A DNA stretch of 64,000 nt from Colwellia sp. 20A7 (GTDB taxonomy: Bacteria > Pseudomonadota > Gammaproteobacteria > Enterobacterales > Alteromonadaceae), in NCBI RefSeq assembly GCF_009832865.1, contig NZ_CP047130.1:4278001-4342000 (forward strand). The letters run 5' to 3'. Positions 36,487-45,544 of the stretch are shown here, piece after piece (positions within the stretch are counted from its first letter, which is position 1; each line of letters begins with the position of its first letter). A model generated the notes under the pieces. That model had not been told where the DNA came from. It made no database searches and was given only the letters and a program-made list of their open reading frames with translations. The translations under genes were made by a program, and so were the position numbers.

Positions 36487-37509
36487 TTATACTTTTCGGT
36501 ATAAGCGATAAGTTAAATTAATAAGCGTTAACATTAAGCAGGCTGCTACAACATTATGCGCAACAGCAATACCAAGCGGTAATGAGAACACAATATTAGA
36601 AATTCCAAGTAAAATTTGGCTAGTTAAAGCGACACCTACCAGTAATGTTGACACTTTAAGGACATTAGTTTTAGACCTAAGGTAAATCATTACCATCAGC
36701 CAAGTTAAATACACCGTAGTAATAATAGCCCCAAAGCGATGCGTCACATGTATAGTGACACGTTCATTATGAGGTAGGTGACCAAACTCATAACTTTCCC
36801 TTGCAGGAGGTACTAAGTCAAAAGAGTCTTCAAAAGTCAGTTGTTCTTGCCAACCAGGCTGACAAATCGGTAATTCGACACAACTTAACGCAGCATAATG
36901 AGATGACGTCCAACCTCCTAACCCTATTTGCCCAACTAAAACAACAATACCAAGTAAAGCGAAACCACTATATTTCTTTACTGATACCTCACTGACACTT
37001 ATTTGAGTTTTGCGTAAACGTAAATACAATAAAAATAGTAAACACAAGGTAGTAAAACCACCAAGCAAGTGAGCCATAACCACAATTGGCATTAGCATCA
37101 TGGTTACTGTCCACATTCCTAGTGCCGCTTGAAAAATAACAACCGCTAAAATAAGTAAAGGCAGGCGAAAAGGTGTTTTGTGATGACGGTTTTTAAACGA
37201 CAAAAAAGCGATAGCTAGAATCAATAAGCCTAATGCTCCTGCAAAATACCGGTGAATCATTTCATTCCATGCTTTGTGAGGCTCAACCGGGCGTTCAGGA
37301 AACGCTAATTCAGCTTTCGCAATTTGTTCTGCCGTTTTAGGTACATCAAGTTGACCATAACAAGTCGGCCAGTCTGGGCAGCCTAATCCTGCATGCGTTA
37401 ATCTTGTATAAGCACCTAAAGCAATAACAACAAACGCTAGCAAAATACTTAGAAAAACTAACTTTCTAAGTAGATTGTTGTGTTGGTTATCCAATGCTAT
37501 ATTCTTCAT
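36487..37509 (-). CDS. ctaA: COX15/CtaA family heme A synthase
   Basis: A 340-aa membrane protein with eight helices that oxidises heme o to heme a. The first half has VIALGAYTRLTHAGLGCPDW and the His of EMIHRYFAG. The second half repeats the pattern with GQIGLGGWTSSHYAALSC, VTHRFGAI and VAHNVVAA. Two cysteine pairs lie in the periplasmic loops. ATG 37509 is preferred to the TTG at 37518, which would overlap the preceding gene. It is directly followed by cyoE. Confidence 0.93.
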   Translation of the reverse strand: MKNIALDNQHNNLLRKLVFLSILLAFVVIALGAYTRLTHAGLGCPDWPTCYGQLDVPKTAEQIAKAELAFPERPVEPHKAWNEMIHRYFAGALGLLILAIAFLSFKNRHHKTPFRLPLLILAVVIFQAALGMWTVTMMLMPIVVMAHLLGGFTTLCLLFLLYLRLRKTQISVSEVSVKKYSGFALLGIVVLVGQIGLGGWTSSHYAALSCVELPICQPGWQEQLTFEDSFDLVPPARESYEFGHLPHNERVTIHVTHRFGAIITTVYLTWLMVMIYLRSKTNVLKVSTLLVGVALTSQILLGISNIVFSLPLGIAVAHNVVAACLMLTLINLTYRLYRKV

Positions 37510-37510
37510 A

Positions 37511-38104
37511 CTAACCAACCTTTGAATATTTAAGAATCTTTTTCATATCCGCTAAAATCTGTTTACCAAAATGCGGTAATTGTTCAGCTTCGTTAGGTAT
37601 TTCATGGCTCATAAAAACATTACCAAGGGGGTCAACCAACCATACTTTTGACTCAGTAATAAACGCTTGTGCTTTACTTGGTGTTGCCACTAGCTGCCAT
37701 TTACTTTGTGAAAGATGTTGAAGTTGATCATTTGACAGCACGGTCTGATATAAAGCAACGGGAGTTACTCTAGGCATATATTTACCTAATGCCACATAGG
37801 TATTATGAACAGACTCTAAGGTATGTTGACAGTTTTCCTCGCAGTTTTGAGGAAGGTTATAAAGAATTAGCCACTGATGTTCAAACGCTGAGTTATCGAT
37901 TCCTAATTTATCGAGCGTTAACTCATCAGTTAACAAAGTCCCTTTATTAGTTACACTTTTTGCCAACCACTCACCATCTAAAGCAAGCTTAGCCAATATA
38001 ACGGGCAAAACAAAAACAACAATCATTAATAAAAAACTTCGACGATTACTTTTTTTGATGGTTGCCTCTTGAGCAACTGACACTTCATCCTGCACTGAGT
38101 TCAT
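37511..38104 (-). CDS. Cytochrome oxidase locus membrane-anchored protein, thioredoxin-like
   Basis: A 197-aa protein with one membrane helix (residues ~23-42) and a periplasmic domain. WLILYNLPQNCEENCQHTL has a CxxxC pair in the position where SCO proteins bind copper, and KVWLVDPLGNVFMSH resembles the later SCO strand. Similar proteins are regularly encoded between SURF1 and CtaA in gammaproteobacterial cox loci. A copper or redox role in oxidase assembly is inferred from position and the cysteine pair. Confidence 0.7.
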   Translation of the reverse strand: MNSVQDEVSVAQEATIKKSNRRSFLLMIVVFVLPVILAKLALDGEWLAKSVTNKGTLLTDELTLDKLGIDNSAFEHQWLILYNLPQNCEENCQHTLESVHNTYVALGKYMPRVTPVALYQTVLSNDQLQHLSQSKWQLVATPSKAQAFITESKVWLVDPLGNVFMSHEIPNEAEQLPHFGKQILADMKKILKYSKVG

Positions 38105-38105
38105 A

Positions 38106-38897
38106 CTACTTCGCCTTACTATTATTGTTATTATTACCCTTACTTACATTAAACTTAGCCCATAACATCAAAAGAAACCAAGCTATCGCCAAACTAAACC
38201 ACTGAAAAGCATAAGCACGATGTTTTTCTGGTGGCATTACTATAGGCTGCCAGTTCTTTTCAAAGCCTATTTGCTCATCTTTATCTAAATAAACAACAAA
38301 AGGTAATAGCTCACGATTGATTAAAGATGAAAACTTATCCAATTCAATTTGTTGTACCCTTAGGGGCCAACTTGCGTTAGAAAATGATTGCTCTTGTAAT
38401 TGAATACCAACTTCTATTAAACGAATATGCCCTTTAAATTTATATTGCCCACTCAAGGCTGATACATTCGGTATTTCTTGCCTATTTATTGATCCTTGTA
38501 CCCAACCAAGACTTACCAATACTGCGTGTTTACTTGTTTCTGCTACTTGGTATACCCGATACCCTAAACGCCCTTTACTCACTTGGTTATCTAATAAGAA
38601 TACTTGTCCTTCATCAAAGCTTCCTTCGATGTATACGGGGAAATCGTTGATTTTATTTAAAGAACTTCCATTATTTGAGAGGGTTAAAACCTGACTTAGT
38701 GAGATTGGTTTTTGAGCGCTTAGATTTTCAATCTGTGCTAATCGCTGTTCTTTTTCTAATGCCCTACTAATTTGCCAAAAGCCAAGCTTTACTAATGTTG
38801 AAAAAACAAGCAAAGTAAACACTAGCCAAAGTAAATTATGCTTACTAAAATAATTTGATCGCTTTTGATCAAGACTTAAAGGTGTACTACTTGGCAT
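38106..38897 (-). CDS. SURF1 family cytochrome oxidase assembly protein
   Basis: A 263-aa protein with a helix at each end (residues ~18-38 and ~232-250), as in SURF1. Between them lie LGFWQISRALEKEQRL, VYIEGSFDEGQVFLLDNQ, GYRVYQVAETS and VLVSLGWVQGS. The C-terminal HRAYAFQWFSLAIAWFLL is the family signature. SURF1 helps insert heme a into subunit I. ATG 38897 is used rather than the TTG three bases upstream. It is divergent from the small DUF2909 gene. Confidence 0.88.
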   Translation of the reverse strand: MPSSTPLSLDQKRSNYFSKHNLLWLVFTLLVFSTLVKLGFWQISRALEKEQRLAQIENLSAQKPISLSQVLTLSNNGSSLNKINDFPVYIEGSFDEGQVFLLDNQVSKGRLGYRVYQVAETSKHAVLVSLGWVQGSINRQEIPNVSALSGQYKFKGHIRLIEVGIQLQEQSFSNASWPLRVQQIELDKFSSLINRELLPFVVYLDKDEQIGFEKNWQPIVMPPEKHRAYAFQWFSLAIAWFLLMLWAKFNVSKGNNNNNSKAK

Positions 38898-38944
38898 CAA
38901 AAATAAAATCCTTACAACAAGTTAATACTTAGGATATTGAGTGT

Positions 38945-39157
38945 ATGTTATTTAAAATTATTATTATCACACTTATGCTATTCATGGTTTACAACCTATT
39001 TCGTGCTTTATTTATTATGAATAAAAAGCCTGATCCAAACCAACCTTCTATGACTAAATACATTGGCCGGAGATTAATGGTCTCCGTAGCCATAGTGGTT
39101 TTGATACTAATAGGGTTACTCACCGGTCTAATTACACCAAACCCAAGACCTTATTAA
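38945..39157 (+). CDS. DUF2909 twin-helix membrane protein
   Basis: A 70-aa protein with two membrane helices (residues ~3-25 and ~47-66) joined by a loop with KPDPNQPSMTKYIGRRL. It fits the DUF2909 family, which is found inside cox loci of gammaproteobacteria between subunit III and SURF1. It is the only gene of the locus on the plus strand. A role in oxidase assembly is inferred from position. Confidence 0.75.
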   Translation: MLFKIIIITLMLFMVYNLFRALFIMNKKPDPNQPSMTKYIGRRLMVSVAIVVLILIGLLTGLITPNPRPY

Positions 39158-39290
39158 AGTTTATGTTTTTATATTTTTTGATAGGTAAATACTAAGATAA
39201 ATCCGTTAGAACAAAGCGAAGGCACGAAGTTGACGCCAGTCAATGAGTACCTTCAATGCAGTTATTACCGATTTAGCAAAGTATTTAACA

Positions 39291-40175
39291 TCACAAAATG
39301 TAGACGAAGAGAAAAAGTAGTACCCACACTACGTCAACAAAATGCCAGTACCAACTTGTTGCCTGAAATGCAAAATGATTTTCAGGTGTAAAATGTCCTT
39401 TTAACACTCTAAAGAACATAACAATTAACATAATGCAGCCTAGCGTTACATGTAAACCATGAAACCCAGTTAACATGTAAAAGGTATTACCGTAGATCCC
39501 ACTTGTTAAATACAGTTGCATTTCTTCAGAATAACCATGGGAATACTCTAAAACTTGCAGACTAATAAAGGTCAAACCTAAAATAATAGTAAATCCTAAC
39601 CAAGCTTTTAGTTGTGATCGCTTATTTTTTTCTAACGCAACATGGGCAAAATGCGCGGTAATGGAAGAAGTTAATAATAAGATAGTATTAATTAATGGTA
39701 ATCCATACCATCCCATAGCAGTAGTTTCAGTGCCTCCAGGTGTTTTAATTAGTGGCCAACTAGCAGTAAACTCTGGCCATAAAACAGCCGCTGTTTCCGC
39801 ATTATTTCCAGCACCATCTAGCCAAGGTATAGAAAAAATACGTGCGTACAATAATGCTCCAAAAAAGGCGGCGAAGAACATAACTTCAGAAAAAATAAAC
39901 CAACTCATTCCTTGCCGAAATGAATTATCCATTTGGCGACTGTACTTTCCAGCCATCGATTCATTAATAACATTACTAAACCAACCAACTACCATATAAA
40001 TTACTAAAGCAATTCCCGCTAGTAGTAAATAACCGCCATAACCACTAACTTCATTTTTAATATCAGTAACATAATTAGCAGCACCGACAGCAATCATAAA
40101 TAATGCAACTGCACCTACAATTGGCCAATGGCTTTGTGATGGTACGTAATAACTTTCATATTCTTTGGTTGTCAT
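39291..40175 (-). CDS. coxC: Cytochrome c oxidase subunit III
   Basis: A 294-aa membrane protein with seven helices. ATG 40175 is chosen because AAGAGGT lies before it and MTTKEYESYYVPSQSHWPIV matches the family start; the frame extends upstream into cox11. Typical segments are FIFSEVMFFAAFFGALLYAR, ITAHFAHVALEK, FHGLHVTLGC and the end WYWHFVDVVWVLLFLFVYI. It completes the three-subunit core with coxA and coxB. Confidence 0.95.
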   Translation of the reverse strand: MTTKEYESYYVPSQSHWPIVGAVALFMIAVGAANYVTDIKNEVSGYGGYLLLAGIALVIYMVVGWFSNVINESMAGKYSRQMDNSFRQGMSWFIFSEVMFFAAFFGALLYARIFSIPWLDGAGNNAETAAVLWPEFTASWPLIKTPGGTETTAMGWYGLPLINTILLLTSSITAHFAHVALEKNKRSQLKAWLGFTIILGLTFISLQVLEYSHGYSEEMQLYLTSGIYGNTFYMLTGFHGLHVTLGCIMLIVMFFRVLKGHFTPENHFAFQATSWYWHFVDVVWVLLFLFVYIL

Positions 40176-40221
40176 TTTTATTACCTCTTTACTCATAATA
40201 TTTATAAGCGTGATAAATAGT

Positions 40222-40779
40222 TTATGAGTCTTTTTTTTCAGTAATATCATACAAAGTGTATGATAATGTCAGGGTGTGAATATCCACAGGCAAATCAATA
40301 TCAACATAAAACTGTAAACCCATCTCGACTTCCTCACCACTTTTTAATGGTTGCCGCTCAAAACAAAAACATTCTATTTTTTGAAAATATCCAGCGGCTA
40401 AGCCTGGCGAAACAGAAGGGACTGCTTGCCCAGTAATATCATGATTCGCTTCATTTTTAGCAAAAAAATTAACAAATTTCATCTCACCTGGGTGTACAGA
40501 TATTTCATTAATCATAGGTTCGAATTGCCAAGGAATCCCTTTCGCCATTCGAGTAATAAATTGCACCTTTATTGTACGTGACGTATCAATACCATTATCA
40601 GAATAAACTACGGCTACATCATTGGTCTTACCGTTTAAGCCCGTAATATCACAAAAAACATCATACAAAGGCACAAGTGCAAACCCGAAACCAAACATAG
40701 CAAATACCATGAATACTAACTTTTTAATAACTTTACTGTTATTCGGTTTAACCGGTTTTTGCTCTGTATTTTTGCTCAT
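40222..40779 (-). CDS. ctaG: Cytochrome c oxidase assembly protein Cox11/CtaG
   Basis: A 185-aa protein with one N-terminal membrane helix (residues ~20-40) and a periplasmic immunoglobulin-like domain. It delivers copper to the CuB site of subunit I. The copper-binding CFCF motif is in QKIECFCFERQPL. PLYDVFCDITGLNGKT is the family signature after the helix. It lies between coxA (two bases away) and coxC on the same strand. Confidence 0.95.
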   Translation of the reverse strand: MSKNTEQKPVKPNNSKVIKKLVFMVFAMFGFGFALVPLYDVFCDITGLNGKTNDVAVVYSDNGIDTSRTIKVQFITRMAKGIPWQFEPMINEISVHPGEMKFVNFFAKNEANHDITGQAVPSVSPGLAAGYFQKIECFCFERQPLKSGEEVEMGLQFYVDIDLPVDIHTLTLSYTLYDITEKKDS

Positions 40780-40781
40780 AA

Positions 40782-42371
40782 CTAATCCACCTTAGGCGGA
40801 GTACTAAAGGTATGATATGGAGCAGGGCTTGCCACGGTCCATTCTAACCCCTCTGCGCCATCCCACGGTTTTGCTGGTGCCTTATCTCCACCTCGAATAC
40901 ACTTAATAACAACGGCTAAGAAAATCAATTGTGATAAACCAAAAGCAAAACCACCAATGCTGACCCATTTATTAAAATCAGCAAATTGCAATGCATAATC
41001 CGGAATACGTCTAGGCATGCCAGCTAAACCTAAAAAGTGCATTGGGAAGAAGAGTAGATTGACTGAAATTAATGAACACCAGAAATGCCATTTAGAAAGG
41101 GAGTCGCTATACATGTGCCCTGTCCACTTAGGTAACCAAAAATACGCTCCAGCATAAATAGAGAATAATGAACCGGTTACAAGTACATAGTGGAAATGCG
41201 CGACAACAAAATAAGTATCGTGGTATTGAAAATCTACAGGAGTTAATGCCAACATGAGGCCAGAAAACCCACCAATAGTAAACAAGATAACAAAGGCAAT
41301 TGAGAACAACATAGGTACTTCAAAAGTCATTGAACCACGCCACATTGTTGCGACCCAGTTAAATACTTTCACACCTGTAGGCACTGCAATTAGCATAGTG
41401 CAATACATAAAGAACAGCTCACCAAATAAAGGCATACCTGTAGTGAACATATGGTGCGCCCAAACAATGAATGACAACAGTGCAATTGAGCCAGTGGCAT
41501 ACACCATAGAGCTATAACCGAATAACTTTTTACGAGCAAAGGCAGGAATAATAGTTGAAACAATTCCAAATGCTGGCAAAATCATAATGTAAACTTCAGG
41601 GTGTCCAAAAAACCAAAAAATATGCTGGAACATGACAGGATCACCGCCCCCAGCAGCATTAAAGAAACTGGTTCCGAAATAAGTATCAGTCAATACCATA
41701 GTAACAACACCCGCTAACACCGGCATTACAGCAATGAGTAAATAAGCCATAATGAAAAATGTCCAAACAAATAATGGCATTTTCATATAGGTCATACCCG
41801 GTGCACGCATATTCATAATAGTAACAACAATATTAATTGCCCCCATTATTGAAGATATACCCATGATGTGAACAGCAAAAACAAAAAATGCCGTGCTACC
41901 ATTTGAATATGTTGTCGATAAAGGCGCATAAAATGTCCAACCAAAATTGGGCGCACCGCTTTCCATGAAAAATGAACTAAGAAGAATGGCAAATGCAAAA
42001 GGAAGAATCCAAAAGCTCCAGTTATTCATCCGCGGTAATGCCATATCCGGCGCACCGATCATCATTGGTAACATCCAGTTAGCAAAACCGGTAAATGCCG
42101 GCATTATGGCACCAAAAACCATTATTAGGCCATGAACGGTAGTTAGCTGGTTAAAGAAATCTGGTTCAACTATTTGTAAACCTGGCTGAAATAACTCAGC
42201 ACGGATCACCATAGCTAAAGCACCGCCAGTTAATAACATGATAAAAGAAAACCATAAATAGAGAGTCCCTATATCTTTATGGTTTGTCGTATATAACCAT
42301 CGCTTAAGACCTTTCATTTTATGATCATGATGCGCATCATCAAGCGATTCATCTATTGTATGTGTTGTCAT
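40782..42371 (-). CDS. coxA: Cytochrome c oxidase subunit I
   Basis: A 529-aa membrane protein with 12 helices that carries heme a and the heme a3-CuB centre. Ligands are seen in TTVHGLIMVFGAIMP (heme a), WFFGHPEVYIMILPAFG (CuB His with the Tyr cross-link), VWAHHMFTTGMP (CuB His pair) and VAHFHYVLVTGSLFS (heme a3 and a His). The GHPEVY motif marks an A-type heme-copper oxidase. It is preceded by coxB by three bases. Confidence 0.97.
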   Translation of the reverse strand: MTTHTIDESLDDAHHDHKMKGLKRWLYTTNHKDIGTLYLWFSFIMLLTGGALAMVIRAELFQPGLQIVEPDFFNQLTTVHGLIMVFGAIMPAFTGFANWMLPMMIGAPDMALPRMNNWSFWILPFAFAILLSSFFMESGAPNFGWTFYAPLSTTYSNGSTAFFVFAVHIMGISSIMGAINIVVTIMNMRAPGMTYMKMPLFVWTFFIMAYLLIAVMPVLAGVVTMVLTDTYFGTSFFNAAGGGDPVMFQHIFWFFGHPEVYIMILPAFGIVSTIIPAFARKKLFGYSSMVYATGSIALLSFIVWAHHMFTTGMPLFGELFFMYCTMLIAVPTGVKVFNWVATMWRGSMTFEVPMLFSIAFVILFTIGGFSGLMLALTPVDFQYHDTYFVVAHFHYVLVTGSLFSIYAGAYFWLPKWTGHMYSDSLSKWHFWCSLISVNLLFFPMHFLGLAGMPRRIPDYALQFADFNKWVSIGGFAFGLSQLIFLAVVIKCIRGGDKAPAKPWDGAEGLEWTVASPAPYHTFSTPPKVD

Positions 42372-42374
42372 CTC

Positions 42375-43538
42375 TTACTCCTCGCTTGCCGCTTTAACAT
42401 CTGAGCTTTGTACTAAATCGCCCGTTTCATTACCCCAAGCATTACGCTCAAATGTAGTAACCGCTGCGATTTCTTTTAAACTGAGTTGTTTACCAAACGG
42501 AGGCATCATACCTCTGCCGTTAATGACTAAAGCTAAATGCTCTCCAATAGAGCCTTGAGTAGCAACAGCACTCCCTTTAAGTGCTGGAAATGTAGGAGGT
42601 AAGCCTAAACCTGTAGGCTGATGACATGCAGCACAATGAGCTAGATAAACAGTTTCACCTAGCTGCATTAATTCTTCTTTACTCATAGACGAACTTAACG
42701 AGGCTTTTTCTGCATTTTCAGCTTGGGCAGTCAATGCCTGTTGTTCATCCAACCATTGATCATAATCTTCGCTAGATTTAACTTCGACCACAATCGGCAT
42801 AAAGCCATGATCTTTACCACAAAGCTCTGCACATTGACCGCGATAAATTCCAGGCTCGTCGACATTAGTCCAGGCTTCATTAATAAAACCTGGATTAGCG
42901 TCTTGTTTAACAGCAAAGGCAGGAACCCACCAAGAATGGATAACATCATCAGAAGTAATTAAAAAACGAACTTTTTTATTTGCGGGAATAACTAGAGGTT
43001 TATCGACTTCAAGTAAGTAATCTTTTCCTTTTGGAGCACCATTACCATTAAAGCTACCGTTTTGATTTTCATATTGTTCCCGCGGGGTTGATAATACGGA
43101 GTAATATTCAATATTTTGATCAAAGTATTTATAATGCCATTTCCACTGCGAGCCTGTAACTTGAATAGTAACATCAGAATTATCATTATTTTCCATGTCA
43201 ATCAAGGTACTAGTCGCAGGAACAGCCATTGCGATAAGAATAACGACCGGAATTGCCGTCCAGAGTATTTCTACTTTGGTACTTTCATGAAAATCAGCAG
43301 CTTTTGCTCCTTTTGATTTACGATGGAAGATCATCGACCAAAACATCGCCCCAAAAACAACAACCCCAATACCAGTACATATGTAGAGTGCTAGCATATG
43401 TAAATCATACACCTCCCTACTAACTGCCGTTACGCCTTTAGTCAAATTTAACTGTGAATCTGACCAAGCTGAACTGGAAAATAAGCTTAGACAAACAAGA
43501 CAAATTTCCGTCCACCAACGTTGATTACTTCTATTCAC
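42375..43538 (-). CDS. coxB: Cytochrome c oxidase subunit II with fused cytochrome c domain
   Basis: A 387-aa protein. It has a signal peptide of ~26 residues and two helices (residues ~45-70 and ~90-115). The cupredoxin domain carries the CuA ligands in DVIHSWWVPAF and YRGQCAELCGKDHGFMP. A C-terminal cytochrome c domain follows (CAACHQPTGLGLPPTFPALKG, Met in GRGMMPPFGKQLS), as in caa3-type subunit II. It is the first gene of the oxidase operon; its promoter must lie in the 587-bp spacer upstream. Confidence 0.96.
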   Translation of the reverse strand: MNRSNQRWWTEICLVCLSLFSSSAWSDSQLNLTKGVTAVSREVYDLHMLALYICTGIGVVVFGAMFWSMIFHRKSKGAKAADFHESTKVEILWTAIPVVILIAMAVPATSTLIDMENNDNSDVTIQVTGSQWKWHYKYFDQNIEYYSVLSTPREQYENQNGSFNGNGAPKGKDYLLEVDKPLVIPANKKVRFLITSDDVIHSWWVPAFAVKQDANPGFINEAWTNVDEPGIYRGQCAELCGKDHGFMPIVVEVKSSEDYDQWLDEQQALTAQAENAEKASLSSSMSKEELMQLGETVYLAHCAACHQPTGLGLPPTFPALKGSAVATQGSIGEHLALVINGRGMMPPFGKQLSLKEIAAVTTFERNAWGNETGDLVQSSDVKAASEE

Positions 43539-44125
43539 TCAACCTCTCCCCTATCAATATCTATTTTGTTTTAAATAAAAGTGATGTAATTCACTCTTTA
43601 AAACAAAATATAAAAATAGAAAACAGAAAAGCAGCAATGTACATCAAAAATCATTGAACTGATGATCTGTTAATTTAGTTATTATTATTTTCTAATTAAG
43701 CACTTAATTTGAAATTTATTAAATTAACTGACGTAGAATTGCCAACTCAAATTACACAATAGTAAATATTAAGTTTAGGTATCGAATTAGCGCATTGACG
43801 TCTTTTTTTTATTCTTATTCAGTTTCTTGCTAGATACTTTGTTCGATTCATCTTCTAGAATCGCTCAAAACTTAACCTAGGTCAAATGATAATTTATATA
43901 AAAGGCAATACAATCAATAGAGTAACTACTCTAAGCTTTCTCTACAGCTTGACTAGTATAGTCTGGGGGAATTTTGGCTATTGATATAATCAATACTAAT
44001 CAATTGATTACTTAATAACCAAACATGAGATATGTCTTAGTTTATGGAATAGAATGCGATATGATATTGATGCAAATTGCTATTACGATGTAGTAACAGT
44101 TTAGGATAATATAAGTAAATAAAAA
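43539..44125. promoter_or_regulatory. Spacer upstream of cox operon with a cluster of palindromes
   Basis: A 587-bp noncoding, AT-rich region between lexA and coxB. Four dyads lie within 92 bases: AGAGTA-AC-TACTCT (43919-43932), GACTA-GTA-TAGTC (43951-43963), TATTGAT-ATA-ATCAATA (43979-43995) and TAATCAATTGATTA (43997-44010). The last two are almost contiguous and share the ATCAAT half-site. They are candidate operators, though far (about 380-470 bp) from coxB. FNR boxes have a 4-nt spacer, so they do not fit exactly. Confidence 0.4.
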
Positions 44126-44758
44126 CTACATCCAATTGCCATTACGAATAACACCAACGGCAAGTCCTTCAACATGAAAATCTTGAGAACTAAGATCCAC
44201 TTTGATCGGTTCAAAGTCTTCATTTTCGGCTTGTAAATAGACGATATTACCATCACGTTTAAAACGTTTTACTGTTACTTCGTTTTCTACTCTAGCAACA
44301 ATAACTTGACCATTTTGAACGTCAGTCGTTTGATGTACTGCTAATAAATCACCATCTAAAATACCAATATTTTTCATGCTTTCACCATTCACTCGCAACA
44401 AATAGTTAGCAACAGGATGAAATAGATCACCACTCATTTTGTAATGTTCTTCAACATGTTCTTCAGCTAAAATAGGTTCTCCCGCAGCAACTCTACCAAT
44501 AATAGGAAGTCCATCCTCTTCAATAAATTGCTCTGATAAACGTATTCCACGAGATGTGCCAGGCAACATTTCAATATAGCCTTTCTTTGCTAATGCTTTT
44601 AAATGTTCTTCCGCCGCATTCGCAGATTTAAAACCAAAAAAAGTTGCTATTTCGGCTCTAGTTGGTGGCATTCCTGTTTCTTGAATTTTATCTTTAATCA
44701 AATCAAATATTTGTTTTTGACGATTAGTTAACGGTTTTAATTCACTTACTGCTGGCAT
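44126..44758 (-). CDS. lexA: LexA repressor
   Basis: A 210-aa SOS repressor and self-cleaving serine protease. ATG 44758 is chosen because AAAGGAAACGCTA precedes it and the following residues match the family start; upstream in-frame sequence overlaps the SOS boxes. The winged-helix domain has [16 protein letters not shown] and [17 protein letters not shown]. The cleavage site is A92-G93 (VAAGEP), with catalytic S127 (NGESMKN) and K164 (VTVKRF). Two SOS boxes in front show autoregulation. Confidence 0.97.
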   Translation of the reverse strand: MPAVSELKPLTNRQKQIFDLIKDKIQETGMPPTRAEIATFFGFKSANAAEEHLKALAKKGYIEMLPGTSRGIRLSEQFIEEDGLPIIGRVAAGEPILAEEHVEEHYKMSGDLFHPVANYLLRVNGESMKNIGILDGDLLAVHQTTDVQNGQVIVARVENEVTVKRFKRDGNIVYLQAENEDFEPIKVDLSSQDFHVEGLAVGVIRNGNWM

Positions 44759-44783
44759 TAGCGTTTCCTTTCGAGGTAAAGAC

Positions 44784-44815
44784 CTGTATTTATTCACAAC
44801 TGTCATTATATACAG
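44784..44815 (-). promoter_or_regulatory. Two SOS (LexA) boxes before lexA
   Basis: Box 1 at 44800-44815 is CTG-N10-CAG (CTGTCATTATATACAG; CTGTATATAATGACAG on the lexA strand), a full match to the gammaproteobacterial consensus. Box 2 at 44784-44799 is CTG-N10-CAA, one base short of it. The spacing from the lexA ATG (about 26 and 42 bp) is like the double box of E. coli lexA. Confidence 0.9.
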
Positions 44816-44888
44816 CCAACTAGTAAACGCAAGGGGTTACTAATAACCTTAGGATCATATTCTTAGAATATGGACTTAAAATTATCAA

Positions 44889-44894
44889 TATAAT
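44889..44894 (+). promoter_or_regulatory. TATAAT -10 element divergent from lexA
   Basis: A perfect TATAAT on the plus strand lies ~75 bp beyond the SOS boxes and just before a ribosome site and mini-ORF. No good -35 is visible at the usual distance. It could start a transcript at about 44901. Confidence 0.4.
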
Positions 44895-44913
44895 TAACGT
44901 GATAGGAGAATAA

Positions 44914-44943
44914 ATGAGTATAAAACCTGATCATTTACTTTAA
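44914..44943 (+). CDS. Candidate 9-codon micro-ORF
   Basis: ATG followed by eight codons and TAA (MSIKPDHLL). TAGGAGA is spaced five to six bases before the ATG, a strong ribosome site, and a terminator-like hairpin begins eight bases after the stop. This is either a very small expressed peptide, a leader, or the remnant of a longer gene. There is no homology evidence. Confidence 0.35.
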   Translation: MSIKPDHLL

Positions 44944-44950
44944 GATTAAG

Positions 44951-44986
44951 CTTGATAAATACACATACGTATTTATCAGTTTTATT
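44951..44986 (+). terminator. Terminator-like hairpin after micro-ORF
   Basis: TGATAAATAC and GTATTTATCA form a perfect 10-bp stem with a 6-nt loop, followed by GTTTTATTT on the plus strand. No other plus-strand gene lies upstream, which implies a short plus-strand transcript from the lexA promoter region. Confidence 0.55.
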
Positions 44987-45092
44987 TGAACAAAATAATT
45001 TTGGGAAAGCAGAAAACAAGTTAATCAATATTAATTGAGTGCCAATCCAGAAGAGAATGCGAGTAAGCATTTGATCTACAAAAATAAAAGAT

Positions 45093-45123
45093 AGTGGCTC
45101 ACTTAATTATAAAGTGAGCCACT
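45093..45123 (-). terminator. Rho-independent terminator of the gsp operon
   Basis: AGTGGCTCACTT and AAGTGAGCCACT form a perfect 12-bp stem with a 7-nt loop. On the minus strand it is followed by ATCTTTTATTTTT. It lies 7 bases after the stop of a vestigial second gspN tail but ~420 bp after intact gspN. Confidence 0.8.
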
Positions 45124-45130
45124 AATCAAA

Positions 45131-45185
45131 CTAAAAAACTAAACGGTAGCTACCACAGCTATCAGGCGTACCTAAAAAGGTAAGG
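45131..45185 (-). pseudogene. Vestigial copy of the gspN 3' end
   Basis: Reading the minus strand gives PYLF, a one-base deletion, then GTPDSCGSYRLVF and a stop. Intact gspN ends PYLFLGTPDSRGRYRLVF. At the DNA level about 50 of 55 bases are shared with 45545-45602, counting small gaps. It directly abuts the operon terminator. It is a decayed duplicate of the last ~19 codons, so the operon once ended here. Confidence 0.8.
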
Positions 45186-45270
45186 AATGACGAGAACTGT
45201 CGTCATTCTGAACTTGATTCAAAATCTCAAGTGTTAAGTCGTATAATTTTTGAGATTTAGTAGCTTAATA

Positions 45271-45510
45271 ACTATTCAACTACACGTATGGGATTCCGTA
45301 TTAAGACACCTACGGAGTGACGACGAATGTCGCCTGTTCTTATTATTAGGCGAATAAATTCGCCCCTACGGTGATGTCGTTCACCTTTGCCTAACAATGT
45401 TTTTTGTTAAGGCGTATGTAGGGTGAATGTAGGGGCGACTTCAGTCGCCATCCTACCGACTATTCAACCACATGCATGGGATTCCGTATTAAATGACCTA
45501 CGGAATGACA
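45271..45510. repeat. REP-like composite repeat between gspN and its old terminator
   Basis: Two ~52-bp direct repeats (45271-45322 and 45459-45510, each with ATGGGATTCCGTATTAA and CCTACGGA) flank a large imperfect hairpin. The arms are CGCCCCTAC (45361-45369) and GTAGGGGCG (45429-45437), with internal TTCACC/GGTGAA and GCCTAACAA/TTGTTAaGGC pairs. Each border also has its own small hairpin: GGCGAAT-AA-ATTCGCC at 45349-45364 and GGCGACT-TC-AGTCGCC at 45434-45449. There is no coding potential. Confidence 0.75.
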
Positions 45511-45544
45511 AAGGTGGTGACCTGTGTACTAGTTAACGAAAAAA

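Noticed and set aside
42723..43316. Several 60-80 codon frames opposite coxB
   Set aside because: They lie wholly within coxB, whose family motifs are unambiguous.
43979..43995. TTGAT-ATA-ATCAA as an FNR box
   Set aside because: FNR sites need a 4-nt spacer; here it is 3 nt, and the distance to coxB is large.
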